The notes below the pieces were generated by a model. That model was not told the DNA's origin. It worked only from the letters and a program-made list of their open reading frames with translations, and searched no databases. Shown here piece by piece: positions 19,783 to 27,801 of a DNA stretch of 64,000 nucleotides (positions are counted from its first letter, which is position 1; each line of letters begins with the position of its first letter). Where the stretch lies: assembly GCA_018242005.1 (NCBI GenBank), contig JAFECU010000290.1:1-64000 (forward strand), in the 5' to 3' direction. Position numbers and translations under genes: made by a program. The DNA is from Pseudomonadota bacterium. Lineage in GTDB: Bacteria; Pseudomonadota; Gammaproteobacteria; Burkholderiales; Burkholderiaceae_C.

Positions 19783-20865
19783 ATGACAGAACACGCCCCC
19801 CTCATCATCGACGTGGCCGGCACCGATCTCAGCGCCACCGACCGCCGCCGCCTGGCGCACCCGCTGGTCGGCGGCGTGATCCTGTTCGCGCGCAACTGGC
19901 AGGACCGGGCGCAGCTGCTGCAGCTCACCGCCGACATCAAGGCCGTGCGCCACGACCTGTTGATCTGCGTGGACCACGAGGGTGGGCGCGTGCAGCGCTT
20001 TCGCACCGACGGCTTCACCCACATCCCGCCCATGCGCGCCCTGGGCGAGCTGTGGATGCGGGACGGCAAGGCGGGTGAGGGCAGTGGCGCCATGCGCGCC
20101 ATTGATGCGGCCACGGCCGCGGGCTATGTGCTGGGCAGCGAGCTGCGCGCCTGCGGCGTGGATTTCTCGTTCACACCCGTGCTGGACCTCGACTGGGGCG
20201 AGAGCGGCGTGATCGGCGACCGCGCCTTTGCCCGCGACCCGCGCGTGGTCGCCCTGCTGGCGCGCGCGCTCATGCAGGGTCTGCTGCAGGCGGGCATGGC
20301 CAACTGTGGCAAGCATTTCCCCGGCCACGGCTTTGTGCGGGCCGACTCGCACACCGAGGTGCCGGTCGACAGGCGCAGCCTCAAGGCCATTCTGGCAGAC
20401 GACGCGGCGCCGTATCCGTGGCTGTCCACCGTGCTCACCAGCGTCATGCCCGCCCATGTCATCTACCCCAGGGTGGACGCACGCCCGGCGGGCTTTTCGG
20501 CCAAGTGGCTGCAGGACATTCTGCGCGGGCGGCTGCGCTTTGACGGCGCCATTTTCAGCGACGACCTGAGCATGGAGGGTGCGCGCCGTCTGGACGGCCG
20601 GCTGGTCAGCTACACCGACGCCGGCGTGGCGGCCCTGAACGCGGGCTGCGACCTGGTGCTGCTGTGCAACCAGAGCCTGGGCGCGGGCGAGGCCGTGGAC
20701 GAGCTCATTGACGGCCTGGCCGCCGCCCAGGCCGCGGGCCGCTGGCAGGCCAGCGGCGCCAGCGAGGCGCGCCGCCAGGCCCTGCTGCCCGAGACCCTGC
20801 CCCAGCCCTGGGACGAGCTGATGGTGCAGCCGGCCTACATGCACGCGCTGGATCTGCTGCCCTGA
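19783..20865 (+). CDS. nagZ: Beta-N-acetylhexosaminidase NagZ
   Basis: This 360-residue family 3 glycoside hydrolase removes N-acetylglucosamine from anhydro-muropeptides during cell-wall recycling in the cytoplasm. DHEGGRVQRFR (about residues 64-74), the catalytic loop KHFPGHGFVRADSHTEVP (about 176-193) and the nucleophile Asp in FSDDLSMEGA (about 256-265) are typical. No signal peptide is present, as expected. It ends 13 bases before the phosphofructokinase gene. Confidence 0.94.
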   Translation: MTEHAPLIIDVAGTDLSATDRRRLAHPLVGGVILFARNWQDRAQLLQLTADIKAVRHDLLICVDHEGGRVQRFRTDGFTHIPPMRALGELWMRDGKAGEGSGAMRAIDAATAAGYVLGSELRACGVDFSFTPVLDLDWGESGVIGDRAFARDPRVVALLARALMQGLLQAGMANCGKHFPGHGFVRADSHTEVPVDRRSLKAILADDAAPYPWLSTVLTSVMPAHVIYPRVDARPAGFSAKWLQDILRGRLRFDGAIFSDDLSMEGARRLDGRLVSYTDAGVAALNAGCDLVLLCNQSLGAGEAVDELIDGLAAAQAAGRWQASGASEARRQALLPETLPQPWDELMVQPAYMHALDLLP

Positions 20866-20878
20866 GAAAGGCCAAACC

Positions 20879-21931
20879 ATGCGCGTAGGCGTACTTACCG
20901 GAGGTGGCGACTGCCCGGGCCTGAATGCGGTGATCCGGGCCGTCACCAAGTCGCTGATCCACCACGGCCACTGCGAGGTGCTGGGCATTGCCGACGGCTT
21001 CGAGGGCCTCATGGGCGCCGCTGCGCGCACGCTGCCGCTGGCCTGGGTGCAGGTGTCGGGCATCCTGCACATGGGCGGCACCATCCTGGGCACGAGCAAC
21101 AGCGCCAATCCCTTGAAGGACGAGGCCACGCTGGCCCAGGTGGAGCGCAATGTGCGCGCCCTGGGCCTGGACGTGGTCGTGGTCATAGGCGGCGACGGCA
21201 CCATGAGCCTGGCCCATGGCCTGCAGAGCATCGGCCTGGCCTGCGTGGGCGTGCCCAAGACCATCGATAACGACATCGCGCTGTGCGAGCGCAGCTTCGG
21301 CTTCGACACGGCCGTGGCCACGGCCACCGAGGCGCTGCACCGTGTGCAGAGCACGGCCAACAGCCACCACCGAGTGATGATCGTCGAGACCATGGGCCGC
21401 AACGCCGGCTGGCTGGCGCTGGAGGCGGGCATTGCCGGCGCGGCCGACATCATCCTGCTGCCCGAGATCGACTACGACCTCGATGCCGTCATAGCCCGCT
21501 GCCGCGAGCGCGAGCAGCGCCAGCGCTACACCATCATCTGCATAGGCGAGGGCGCCAAACAGCGCGGCGGCGCCATCACCGTGCGCGAGCATGTGGCCGG
21601 CAGCCCCGACCCGGTGCGCCTGGGGGGCGTCGGCCATGTGCTGCGCCAGCAGCTACAGCCGCACCTCAAGAGCGAGGTGCGCACCACCGTGCTCGGCTAC
21701 GTGCAGCGCGGCGGCGACCCCACGCCGTTCGACCGCGTGCTGGCCACGCGCTTTGGCCACCATGCGGCGCAGCTGGTGATCGCCGGACAACTCGACCGCA
21801 TGGTCACGCTGCAGGATGGTCGCACGGGCAGCGTGGACATTGCCCAGGTGGCCAACACCCAGCGCAAGGTGCCGCCGGATCACGAGCTGATCACCATGGC
21901 GCGCGACATCGGCGTGTGTCTGGGGGACTGA
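20879..21931 (+). CDS. 6-phosphofructokinase family protein
   Basis: This 350-residue protein phosphorylates fructose 6-phosphate at C1. Motifs are TGGGDCPGLNAVIRAV (residues 7-22), IGGDGTMSLAHG (about 102-113), PKTIDNDIAL (about 125-134), MGRNAGWLAL and RGGDPTPFDRVLATRFG. The Gly in GGDGT is the ATP-type residue, whereas the Lys in PKTIDND is seen in pyrophosphate-dependent and some group III ATP enzymes. The phosphoryl donor is therefore uncertain, and no symbol is given. The stop codon lies inside a perfect hairpin arm (21922-21943). Confidence 0.88.
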   Translation: MRVGVLTGGGDCPGLNAVIRAVTKSLIHHGHCEVLGIADGFEGLMGAAARTLPLAWVQVSGILHMGGTILGTSNSANPLKDEATLAQVERNVRALGLDVVVVIGGDGTMSLAHGLQSIGLACVGVPKTIDNDIALCERSFGFDTAVATATEALHRVQSTANSHHRVMIVETMGRNAGWLALEAGIAGAADIILLPEIDYDLDAVIARCREREQRQRYTIICIGEGAKQRGGAITVREHVAGSPDPVRLGGVGHVLRQQLQPHLKSEVRTTVLGYVQRGGDPTPFDRVLATRFGHHAAQLVIAGQLDRMVTLQDGRTGSVDIAQVANTQRKVPPDHELITMARDIGVCLGD

Positions 21932-22053
21932 CCCAAGTCCCCCTGGAATGCAGCGGCGCATCGGATGGGTCGCCTGCCGTATCGGCGGGCACCGGTGACA
22001 GACGGGTGTCTTGAACCGTTGCCCGCTGGTTACAACGTTGGTCCGTCGTCCCC
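21922..22053. ncRNA. Strongly structured spacer; candidate 6S-like RNA
   Basis: The region between the convergent pfk gene and zapA is rich in complementarity. GGGGGACT (21922-21929) pairs with AGTCCCCC (21936-21943). A GCGGGCA/TGCCCGC arm pair with an inner CGGT/ACCG folds 21975-22027 into a long hairpin. GGGGAC (21923-21928) can instead close with GTCCCC (22048-22053), with further GAC/GTC and CCAA/TTGG pairs inside. The zapA neighbourhood is where 6S RNA (ssrS) lies in gamma- and many betaproteobacteria. On the plus strand, CTTGAACC-N10-GGTTACA resembles the 3' half of E. coli 6S RNA, but synteny would favour the minus strand. Bidirectional termination is the alternative. Confidence 0.35.
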
Positions 22054-22395
22054 GAGGGCCTGGTCAAGGCGCAGCAGCAGCTGCTGCATGCGCCGTTCCT
22101 GAGCGGGGGCCGGCGCGGTGTCGGCGGCATCGGCAACCTCTGGCGGCGCCAGGGCGGCATTGCGCTGGGTCGTGGCGGCGGCCAGTTCGGTGGCCTCGCG
22201 GTCGGCGATCTCGAAGGCCAGATTGAGCGCGGCCAGCACGGCAATGCGCTCGCGCGCGCGCACCTTGCCGGCATCGCGGATGCGCGTCATGGCGGTGTCC
22301 ACGCGCTCCACGGCCTCCAGCAGGCGCGACTCATGGCCGTCGGGGCAGGCCAGCAGATAGCTTTGCTGCAGGATCTGGACCTCGATCTGCTTCAT
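22030..22395 (-). CDS. zapA: Cell division protein ZapA
   Basis: This 121-residue protein bundles FtsZ filaments and stabilises the Z-ring. MKQIEVQILQQSYLLACP is the typical beta-strand start. The central helix reads RERIAVLAALNLAFEIADRE. The C-terminal part is a helix broken by an Ala/Pro-rich linker (about residues 85-100). Its ATG overlaps the stop of the upstream zapB-like gene (ATGA), so the two coiled-coil division proteins are probably coupled. Confidence 0.9.
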   Translation of the reverse strand: MKQIEVQILQQSYLLACPDGHESRLLEAVERVDTAMTRIRDAGKVRARERIAVLAALNLAFEIADREATELAAATTQRNAALAPPEVADAADTAPAPAQERRMQQLLLRLDQALGDDGPTL

Positions 22396-22628
22396 GGCGC
22401 GTCTTTCGTCTCGGTGGGGCTGGAAATCTGCTGGGCGGGCAGGCGGTCGAGCAGGGTGTCCACGCGCGAGCGGGCCGCCTGCAGGCGAGACTTCAGGGAG
22501 TCGCGCTCCTGGGTGAGTGCCGAGACCTGCTCTGCCAGCAGGGCATTGGTGCGCTGCAGTTGCGCGTGGCGCTGCAGCAGCCGTTCAACACGTTCGGCAA
22601 TCTGATCGAGGTGGGAGGGGTGGTCCAT
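22392..22628 (-). CDS. Small coiled-coil protein, ZapB-like (TIGR02449 type)
   Basis: This 78-residue protein is almost entirely a heptad-rich coiled coil (LDQIAERVERLLQRHAQL, then LLAEQVSALTQERDSL). It matches the small ZapB-like / TIGR02449 proteins that precede zapA in betaproteobacteria and probably acts with ZapA at the septum. ATG 22628 (MDHPSHLDQ) is preferred to an upstream in-frame start because it gives the family length. It is divergent from the cobalamin riboswitch, with only about 50 bases between. Confidence 0.75.
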   Translation of the reverse strand: MDHPSHLDQIAERVERLLQRHAQLQRTNALLAEQVSALTQERDSLKSRLQAARSRVDTLLDRLPAQQISSPTETKDAP

Positions 22629-22665
22629 ACGCTGCCAATTGTAGGGACCGGCGCGCAATCGGGCG

Positions 22666-22671
22666 TAAAAT
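22666..22671 (+). promoter_or_regulatory. Candidate -10 box of the riboswitch-btuB transcript
   Basis: TAAAAT lies ten bases before the first conserved riboswitch base, an appropriate position for the start of the btuB leader RNA. No clear -35 is visible. Confidence 0.4.
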
Positions 22672-22680
22672 CGTGCAGTT

Positions 22681-22893
22681 GGTGCTCGCGGCGTGGTTCA
22701 CAGGCCGCAGTTCAACGGGAAGCAGGGAGGGGGCCTTCGCCATGAAGCACACCCCGAGCCTGCGCTGCCCCCGCAACGGTCAGCGGATGAGTCGCCAAAG
22801 CCGGCTCCACTTTCATTCACACGCCACTGGGTGCCTTGAACAAGCGCCTGGGAAGGCCATGAAAGCTGTTCCGCCAGCCCGGATACCGGCCAA
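22681..22893 (+). promoter_or_regulatory. Cobalamin riboswitch
   Basis: The element has the expected order of conserved blocks. GGTGCTCG opens it, followed by CGGGAA. The B12 box GCTGCCCCCGCAACGG is at 22764-22779 and CAGCGGATGAGTC follows. CGCCACTGGG, CGCCTGGGAAGG and the closing CCAGCCCGGATACCGGCC (ending about 22892) complete it. It precedes btuB by about 100 bases. That gap contains GC-rich segments able to form an expression platform over the btuB start. Binding of adenosylcobalamin should repress btuB and probably the whole B12 operon. Confidence 0.93.
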
Positions 22894-22995
22894 CTTGGTG
22901 GTTGTGCATGTCCATGCAGAGAATGGGCGCGTGCGGCCGTTTCACCCAACGCCGGCGGGGAAGCTGGCACGGGTTAGCTAATCGTGATTTTCCCT

Positions 22996-24891
22996 ATGAC
23001 GAATCCGTCTTTTTGCGAGAGCGCCGCGGCCTGCACGCGCGTGCGCCTGCGCCATTCGGCACTGGCCTTGGCCGCCATGGTGGCCTGCGCGGCCCATGCC
23101 CAGGAGGGCAGCGTGCAGGTGGCGCAGAACCTGCACGCACCGTCCCTGAACGAGGTCGTGGTGACGGCGACGCGCAGCGCGCAGCCACTGTCCGACATCG
23201 TCGCCGACGTATCCATCCTGGACCGCGCAAGCATTGAACAAAGCGGCGCCACCGGCCTGGCCGACGTGCTCGCGCGCCTGCCCGGCATCGAGATGGTGCG
23301 CAATGGTGGCCCGGGCACCAGCACCAGCCTGTATCTGCGCGGAGCAGAGACGCGTTTCACGGCCGTGTACATCGATGGCGTGCGCGTTGATTCGCAGGCC
23401 ACGGGCGGCGCGTCCTGGGAGGCGATCCCGCTCGCGCTCATCGACCGCATCGAGGTGCTGCGCGGCCCGGCCGCCGCCGTGTACGGCTCGGACGCCGTCG
23501 CCGGCGTGGTGCAGATTTTCACCAAGAAGGGCGAGGCTGGCGTGTCCCCCTATGTGGGCGTGGGCGCCGGCAGCTATGGCACCTACCGGGCCGAGGCCGG
23601 CGTGAGCGGTGCCAGCGGCCAGGTGGACTATGCGCTTGGCCTGGTGCGCGAGACCAGCCGCGGCTTCAACGCCACCACCCCGGCCAACCGCTCCTACAAC
23701 CCCGACCGTGACGGCTACCGCACCACGGGCGCCAATGGCCGCCTGGGCCTGCAGATCAACTCGGTGCATCGCCTGGAAGGCACCTTCCTGTACAGCGACA
23801 GCAACAGCGGCTACGACGCCAGCAAGACCGGCGACGACCGGAACCTTCACCGTCTGCAGACGCTGGGCTTGAATTGGCAGGCGCAGTGGAGCAGCAACTA
23901 CAAGACCCGCCTGTCGGTCACTGACTCCAGGGATCGCTACGAAACCACGCCCTCGCCCTACCTGACACAGACGCAACTGCGCGGCTACCTGCTGCAGAAC
24001 GAGTGGCGCTACGGGCTACACCAGTTCAGTGCCGCTCTGGAGCGCCGCGAAGACCACCTGCAGAACGCCCCGATAGACCGCCACCGCGCGCAGAACGCGC
24101 TGGCGCTGGGCTATGGCCTGCACAGCGGTGCGCACACGCTGCAGCTCAATGCGCGCCACGACGATGACAGCGAGTTTGGCGGCAAGAGCACGGGCAGCGC
24201 GGCCTACGGCTACGAGTTCGTCAAGAACTGGCGCGCGACGGCCTCCGTGGGCACGGCCTTCCGTGCGCCCACGCTCTACCAGCGCTTCAGCATGTACGGC
24301 GATGCCTCGCTACAGCCCGAAACCAGCCGCAACGCGGAGCTGGGCCTCAAGTGGCTGCAGGGCGCGAACAGCTTCTCGGTCACGGCCTATCGCAACAAGG
24401 TCAGCAACCTGATCAACTGGGTCGGCGGTGCGGGCCCCTGCCCGGGGGGCTCCGGTCCCTTCCCCGGCTGCTATGGCAACGTGGGCCATGCGCGCTACGA
24501 GGGCATCACCGTGGCCGGCACCACCCGGGTCGGACAGGTGCAGCTGCGTGGTTCGCTGGACTTCCAGAACCCCAAGAACCTGGACACGGGCAAGTTGCTC
24601 GCACGTCGCTCCCGCCAGCACGCCAGCCTGGGCGCCGATACCCTGGTTGCGGGCTGGACGCTGGGCGGCGAGGTGCAGGCGACGGGCCAGCGCTATGACG
24701 ACGCCGCCAACAAGACCCGCCTGGGCGGCTACACCCTGGTGAACCTCTACGCCAGCCGCCGCCTTGCGCGCGACTACCAGGTGGTGGCGCGCGTGGACAA
24801 CCTGGCCGACAAGAACTACACCCTGGCCAACGGCTACGCCACGCCGGGGCGCATGCTCTACGTCGGCCTGAAGTGGGCGCCGCAGTATTGA
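22996..24891 (+). CDS. btuB: TonB-dependent vitamin B12 receptor BtuB
   Basis: This 631-residue outer-membrane receptor imports cobalamin using TonB energy. A signal peptide ends at AAHAQ (about residue 36). A TonB box-like segment LNEVVVTATRSAQ follows, then the plug domain (GLADVLARLPGIEM, IDRIEVLRGPAAAVYGSDAVAGVV). A 22-strand barrel ends GRMLYVGLKWAPQY, with the terminal aromatic residue expected for Bam recognition. ATG 22996 is used; a GTG four codons upstream is possible. The upstream cobalamin riboswitch fixes the substrate with good confidence. Confidence 0.94.
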   Translation: MTNPSFCESAAACTRVRLRHSALALAAMVACAAHAQEGSVQVAQNLHAPSLNEVVVTATRSAQPLSDIVADVSILDRASIEQSGATGLADVLARLPGIEMVRNGGPGTSTSLYLRGAETRFTAVYIDGVRVDSQATGGASWEAIPLALIDRIEVLRGPAAAVYGSDAVAGVVQIFTKKGEAGVSPYVGVGAGSYGTYRAEAGVSGASGQVDYALGLVRETSRGFNATTPANRSYNPDRDGYRTTGANGRLGLQINSVHRLEGTFLYSDSNSGYDASKTGDDRNLHRLQTLGLNWQAQWSSNYKTRLSVTDSRDRYETTPSPYLTQTQLRGYLLQNEWRYGLHQFSAALERREDHLQNAPIDRHRAQNALALGYGLHSGAHTLQLNARHDDDSEFGGKSTGSAAYGYEFVKNWRATASVGTAFRAPTLYQRFSMYGDASLQPETSRNAELGLKWLQGANSFSVTAYRNKVSNLINWVGGAGPCPGGSGPFPGCYGNVGHARYEGITVAGTTRVGQVQLRGSLDFQNPKNLDTGKLLARRSRQHASLGADTLVAGWTLGGEVQATGQRYDDAANKTRLGGYTLVNLYASRRLARDYQVVARVDNLADKNYTLANGYATPGRMLYVGLKWAPQY

Positions 24892-24903
24892 GTGGAACCG
24901 GCC

Positions 24904-26244
24904 ATGAGCACCGCGGCCCGCTGCCCCGCCCTGGTTGTTGCCGCCTGCGCCTCCGGCCAGGGCAAGACCACCGTGACCGCCGCCCTGGCGCGCCTGCATG
25001 CGAGGAAGGGCCGGCGCGTGCGCGTGTTCAAGTGCGGACCGGACTATCTGGACCCGTACTGGCACGGGCTCGCCAGCGGCGCGCCCGTGGAGCAGCTCGA
25101 CCTGTGGATGACCGGCGCCGAGGACTGCGCCGCGCGCCTGCATGCCGCTGCGCTTGATGCCGACCTGCTCCTCATCGAAGGTGTGATGGGCCTGTTCGAC
25201 GGCGCCGACAGCGTGGCTGACCTGGCCGCGCGCTTTGCCATCCCCGTGCTCGCCGTGGTCGATGCCTGGGCCATGGGCGGCACGCTGGGTGCCATTGCGC
25301 ATGGCCTCAAGACCTTCCGCCCCGGCCTGCCCTGGGCGGGCGTGCTGGCCAACCGCGTGGCGGGCGAGCACCATGCCCGGCTGCTGCAGGACGGCCTGCG
25401 GGAGGCCTCTGACTGGCTGGGCGCGCTGCCGCGGCTGGCGGGCGAGGGCGGCGGGCCGCTGCTGCCCGAGCGCCATCTGGGCCTGGTGGCGGCGCATGAG
25501 TTGCCCGATGCACTGGCCCGCCTGGACATGGCAGCCGACGCCCTGGCCGCCACGCCCCTGGGCCAGATGGACACCGCCGCGCTCGGGCGCTTTGCCGTGG
25601 AATTTGCGGCGCAGCCGCAGGCCGACGCGCCGCCGCTGCTCGCGGGCCGCACCGTGGCCGTGGCGCGCGATGCGGCCTTTGCCTTCATCTACCCGGCCAA
25701 CCTGCAGACGCTGACAGCGCTGGGTGCACGCCTGGCGTTCTTCTCGCCGCTGGCAGGCGATCGCCTGCCGGCCTGCGACGCCGTCTGGCTGCCCGGGGGC
25801 TACCCGGAGCTGCACGCGGAAGCCATCGCCGCCAACCGCGCCCTGCGGGCCGACCTGTGCGCCCATGTGGTGGCCGGCCGCCCCATCTGGGCCGAGTGCG
25901 GCGGCATGATGGCGCTCGCCGAATCGATTGCTCTGCCCGACGGCCGCGAGCTGCCCCTGTGGGGCCTGCTGCCCGGCCGCGTCACGCAGCAGCAGCGCCT
26001 GGCGGGCCTCGGGCCGCAGCAGCTGGCCCTGCCGCAGGGCGTGCTGCGCGGCCATACCTTTCACTACTCGCGCTTTGACAGTCTGGCCCGGGTGGCCACG
26101 CGCACGGCGCGGCCGGGGCAGGGCGTGGCCAGCGATGCGGGCGAGGCCGTGTACCGGCAGGGCAGCCTGCAGGCCAGCTACTTTCACGCCTGGTTTGCAT
26201 CCAGCCCCGTCGCCACGGCGGCCCTGTTTGGAGGACTGGCCTGA
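24904..26244 (+). CDS. cobB: Cobyrinate a,c-diamide synthase
   Basis: This 446-residue CobB/CbiA-type glutamine amidotransferase makes the a- and c-amides of cobyrinic acid in B12 synthesis. The N-terminal ATP-binding domain has ACASGQGKTTVTAAL (about residues 14-28) and VFKCGPDYLDPYWH. The C-terminal GATase domain has LPGGYPELHAEAI, the catalytic Cys in WAECGGMMALAE and the late His in FHYSRFD. Twelve bases separate btuB from the chosen ATG. The stop TGA shares its last base with the cobU start. Confidence 0.94.
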   Translation: MSTAARCPALVVAACASGQGKTTVTAALARLHARKGRRVRVFKCGPDYLDPYWHGLASGAPVEQLDLWMTGAEDCAARLHAAALDADLLLIEGVMGLFDGADSVADLAARFAIPVLAVVDAWAMGGTLGAIAHGLKTFRPGLPWAGVLANRVAGEHHARLLQDGLREASDWLGALPRLAGEGGGPLLPERHLGLVAAHELPDALARLDMAADALAATPLGQMDTAALGRFAVEFAAQPQADAPPLLAGRTVAVARDAAFAFIYPANLQTLTALGARLAFFSPLAGDRLPACDAVWLPGGYPELHAEAIAANRALRADLCAHVVAGRPIWAECGGMMALAESIALPDGRELPLWGLLPGRVTQQQRLAGLGPQQLALPQGVLRGHTFHYSRFDSLARVATRTARPGQGVASDAGEAVYRQGSLQASYFHAWFASSPVATAALFGGLA

Positions 26245-26891
26245 TGCTGTCGATTGCGCGCAGCGAGCTCATCCTCGGCGGCCAGAAGAGCGGCAAGTCG
26301 CGCCGTGCCGAGTTGTTGGCACGCGCATGGCTCGCGCAATCGCCCGCGCACCGCGCCGTGCTCATCGCCACGGGCCAGGCCTGGGACGCCGAGATGCGCC
26401 AGCGCATAGAGCGCCACCAGCGCGAGCGCGCCGAGCGCGTGCCCGGCATGCTGACGGTGGAGGAGCCGCGCGACCTCGCCGCCACGCTGGCGCGCGTGAG
26501 CAGCCCGCAGGCGCTGGTGGTGGTCGACTGCCTGACACTGTGGCTGACCCACTGGCTCATGCCGGCCGCACCGGACCCGCTCCCTGAGCCTGCGGGAGAG
26601 GGCAGGGGCGAGGGCAGGCAGCTTCGGTCGAGGCTGGTGGATTCTTATGAAAAACAGGCTGCAACGACCGACTGGCAAGCGCAGGCAGCTCTCTTTTTGA
26701 CAGCAATACAACAGGCCGCCGGCCCCGTCGTGCTGGTGGGCAACGAGATCGGCCTGGGCGTCATACCGCTGGGGCGCGAGGTGCGCGCCTTCGTCGATGC
26801 GCTGGGTGTGCTGAACCAGCAGATGGCCGCCGCCTGCGAGCGCGTCACGCTCATGGCCGCGGGCCTGCCACTGATATTGAAAACGCCTTGA
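26244..26891 (+). CDS. cobU: Adenosylcobinamide kinase / guanylyltransferase with a repeat-encoded insert
   Basis: This 215-residue bifunctional enzyme phosphorylates adenosylcobinamide and forms the GDP derivative. The P-loop GGQKSGKS is at residues 12-19. RIERHQRERAERV holds the GMP-accepting His region, VVVDCLTLWLTHWL the B motif, and VGNEIGLGVIPLGREVRAFVDALG the family C-terminal box. The usual length is about 175-185. The excess sits between residues 107 and 145. It is encoded by a palindromic GC-rich repeat (PLPEPAGEGRGEG) and then a copy of the dispersed 50-base element (EKQAATTDWQAQAALFL). Conserved motifs on both sides are intact, so the enzyme is probably active. Confidence 0.92.
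   Translation: MLSIARSELILGGQKSGKSRRAELLARAWLAQSPAHRAVLIATGQAWDAEMRQRIERHQRERAERVPGMLTVEEPRDLAATLARVSSPQALVVVDCLTLWLTHWLMPAAPDPLPEPAGEGRGEGRQLRSRLVDSYEKQAATTDWQAQAALFLTAIQQAAGPVVLVGNEIGLGVIPLGREVRAFVDALGVLNQQMAAACERVTLMAAGLPLILKTP
26571..26622 (+). repeat. GC-rich palindromic repeat inside cobU
   Basis: GCTCCCTGAGCCTGCGGGAGAG contains the inverted pair CTCCC/GGGAG, followed by a purine-rich GGGCAGGGGCGAGGGCAG tail. It is translated as PLPEPAGEGRGEG. Peptides of this PLPxGEGxGEG kind are the usual read-through of a widespread intergenic repeat, so this is probably an element recruited into the coding sequence. Confidence 0.5.
26646..26700 (-). repeat. Dispersed 50-base element, copy 6 (inside cobU)
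   Basis: On the minus strand: AGAGAGCTGCCTGCGCTTG, a spacer, then TCGTTGCAGCCTGTTTTTC. It lies in frame in cobU and is clearly AT-richer than the flanking codons. Confidence 0.5.
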
Positions 26892-26898
26892 AAGCGCC

Positions 26899-27801
26899 AT
26901 GAAGCCCACGCCCGTCAAACGCATCCTCATCGTCGTCGGCCTGCTGCTGGCGCTGCTGCTGCTCATGTGGGGCACGGCGCAGGCCCAGCCCGTGCAGGTT
27001 ACCGACGACCGCGGGCGCCAGGTGCAGTTGCCGCGCGCGCCCCAGCGCATCGTGAGCCTGCTGCCTTCGCTTGCAGAGACCGTCTGCGCGCTGGGCGAAT
27101 GCCAGCGCCTGGTGGGCGTGGACCGCTACACCAACTGGCCCGACAGCGTGAAGCAGCTTCCCAAGGTGGGCGGTGGGCTGGACCCGAACATCGAGGCCAT
27201 CGTCGCCCTGCGGCCCGACGTGGTGCTCATGGCCACCTCCTCGCGTGCGGCAGACCGGCTGCAGGCCCTGGGCATTCCCGTGCTGGCGCTGGAGCCCAAG
27301 ACCCATGCCGACGTGCAGCGCGTGATGGGCAAGATCGGCCAGCTGCTGGGCGTCCACGATGCCCAGCAGGTCTGGCGCAGCATAGACGCCGGAGTGGCCG
27401 CGGCCGCCCAGTCCCTGCCGCCCGCGGCACGCGGCCTGCGCGTGTACTTCGAGGTCAGCCCCGGCCCATTTGGGGCGGGCGAGGCCTCGTTCATCGGCGA
27501 GACCCTCACGCGCCTGGGGGCGCGCAACATCCTTCCCGCGCAGCTCGGCCCCTTCCCCAAGCTCAACCCCGAATACGTGGTGCGCGCCGACCCGGACCTG
27601 ATCATGGTCGGCGCCCGCAGCGCCCAGGGCCTGCTGGCGCGGCCCGGCTGGGACCGCATGCGTGCGCTGCGCGACGGCCGGCTGTGCCGCTTCTCGCCAG
27701 AAGAATCCGACGTACTGATCCGCCCCGGCCCGCGCATGGCCGAGGCCGCGCGCCTCATGGCGGCCTGCCTGCAGCGCCACGCCAAAGAAGGCACGCGATG
27801 A
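26899..27801 (+). CDS. btuF: Periplasmic cobalamin-binding protein of an ABC importer
   Basis: This 300-residue class III substrate-binding protein has an N-terminal hydrophobic signal (ILIVVGLLLALLLLMWGTAQA, residues 9-29). The TroA/BtuF fold follows: QRIVSLLPSLAETVCALG (about residues 46-63), VGVDRYTNWPDSVKQLPKVG, IEAIVALRPDVVLM, LEPKTHADV, and a C-terminal LLARPGWDRMRALRDGRL. The riboswitch-led context and adjacent btuCD make cobalamin the likely ligand. The stop overlaps the btuC start (ATGA). Confidence 0.88.
   Translation: MKPTPVKRILIVVGLLLALLLLMWGTAQAQPVQVTDDRGRQVQLPRAPQRIVSLLPSLAETVCALGECQRLVGVDRYTNWPDSVKQLPKVGGGLDPNIEAIVALRPDVVLMATSSRAADRLQALGIPVLALEPKTHADVQRVMGKIGQLLGVHDAQQVWRSIDAGVAAAAQSLPPAARGLRVYFEVSPGPFGAGEASFIGETLTRLGARNILPAQLGPFPKLNPEYVVRADPDLIMVGARSAQGLLARPGWDRMRALRDGRLCRFSPEESDVLIRPGPRMAEAARLMAACLQRHAKEGTR

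Noticed and set aside
22790-22815. AAAGCCGGCTCCAC in the riboswitch, similar to the era-recO spacer element
   Set aside because: It is part of the cobalamin riboswitch structure; the 14-base match to 17530-17543 is probably coincidence.
26871-26901. Element-like bases at the cobU-btuF junction (ATATTGAAAACGCCTTGAAA)
   Set aside because: One short arm only; too weak to separate from chance.
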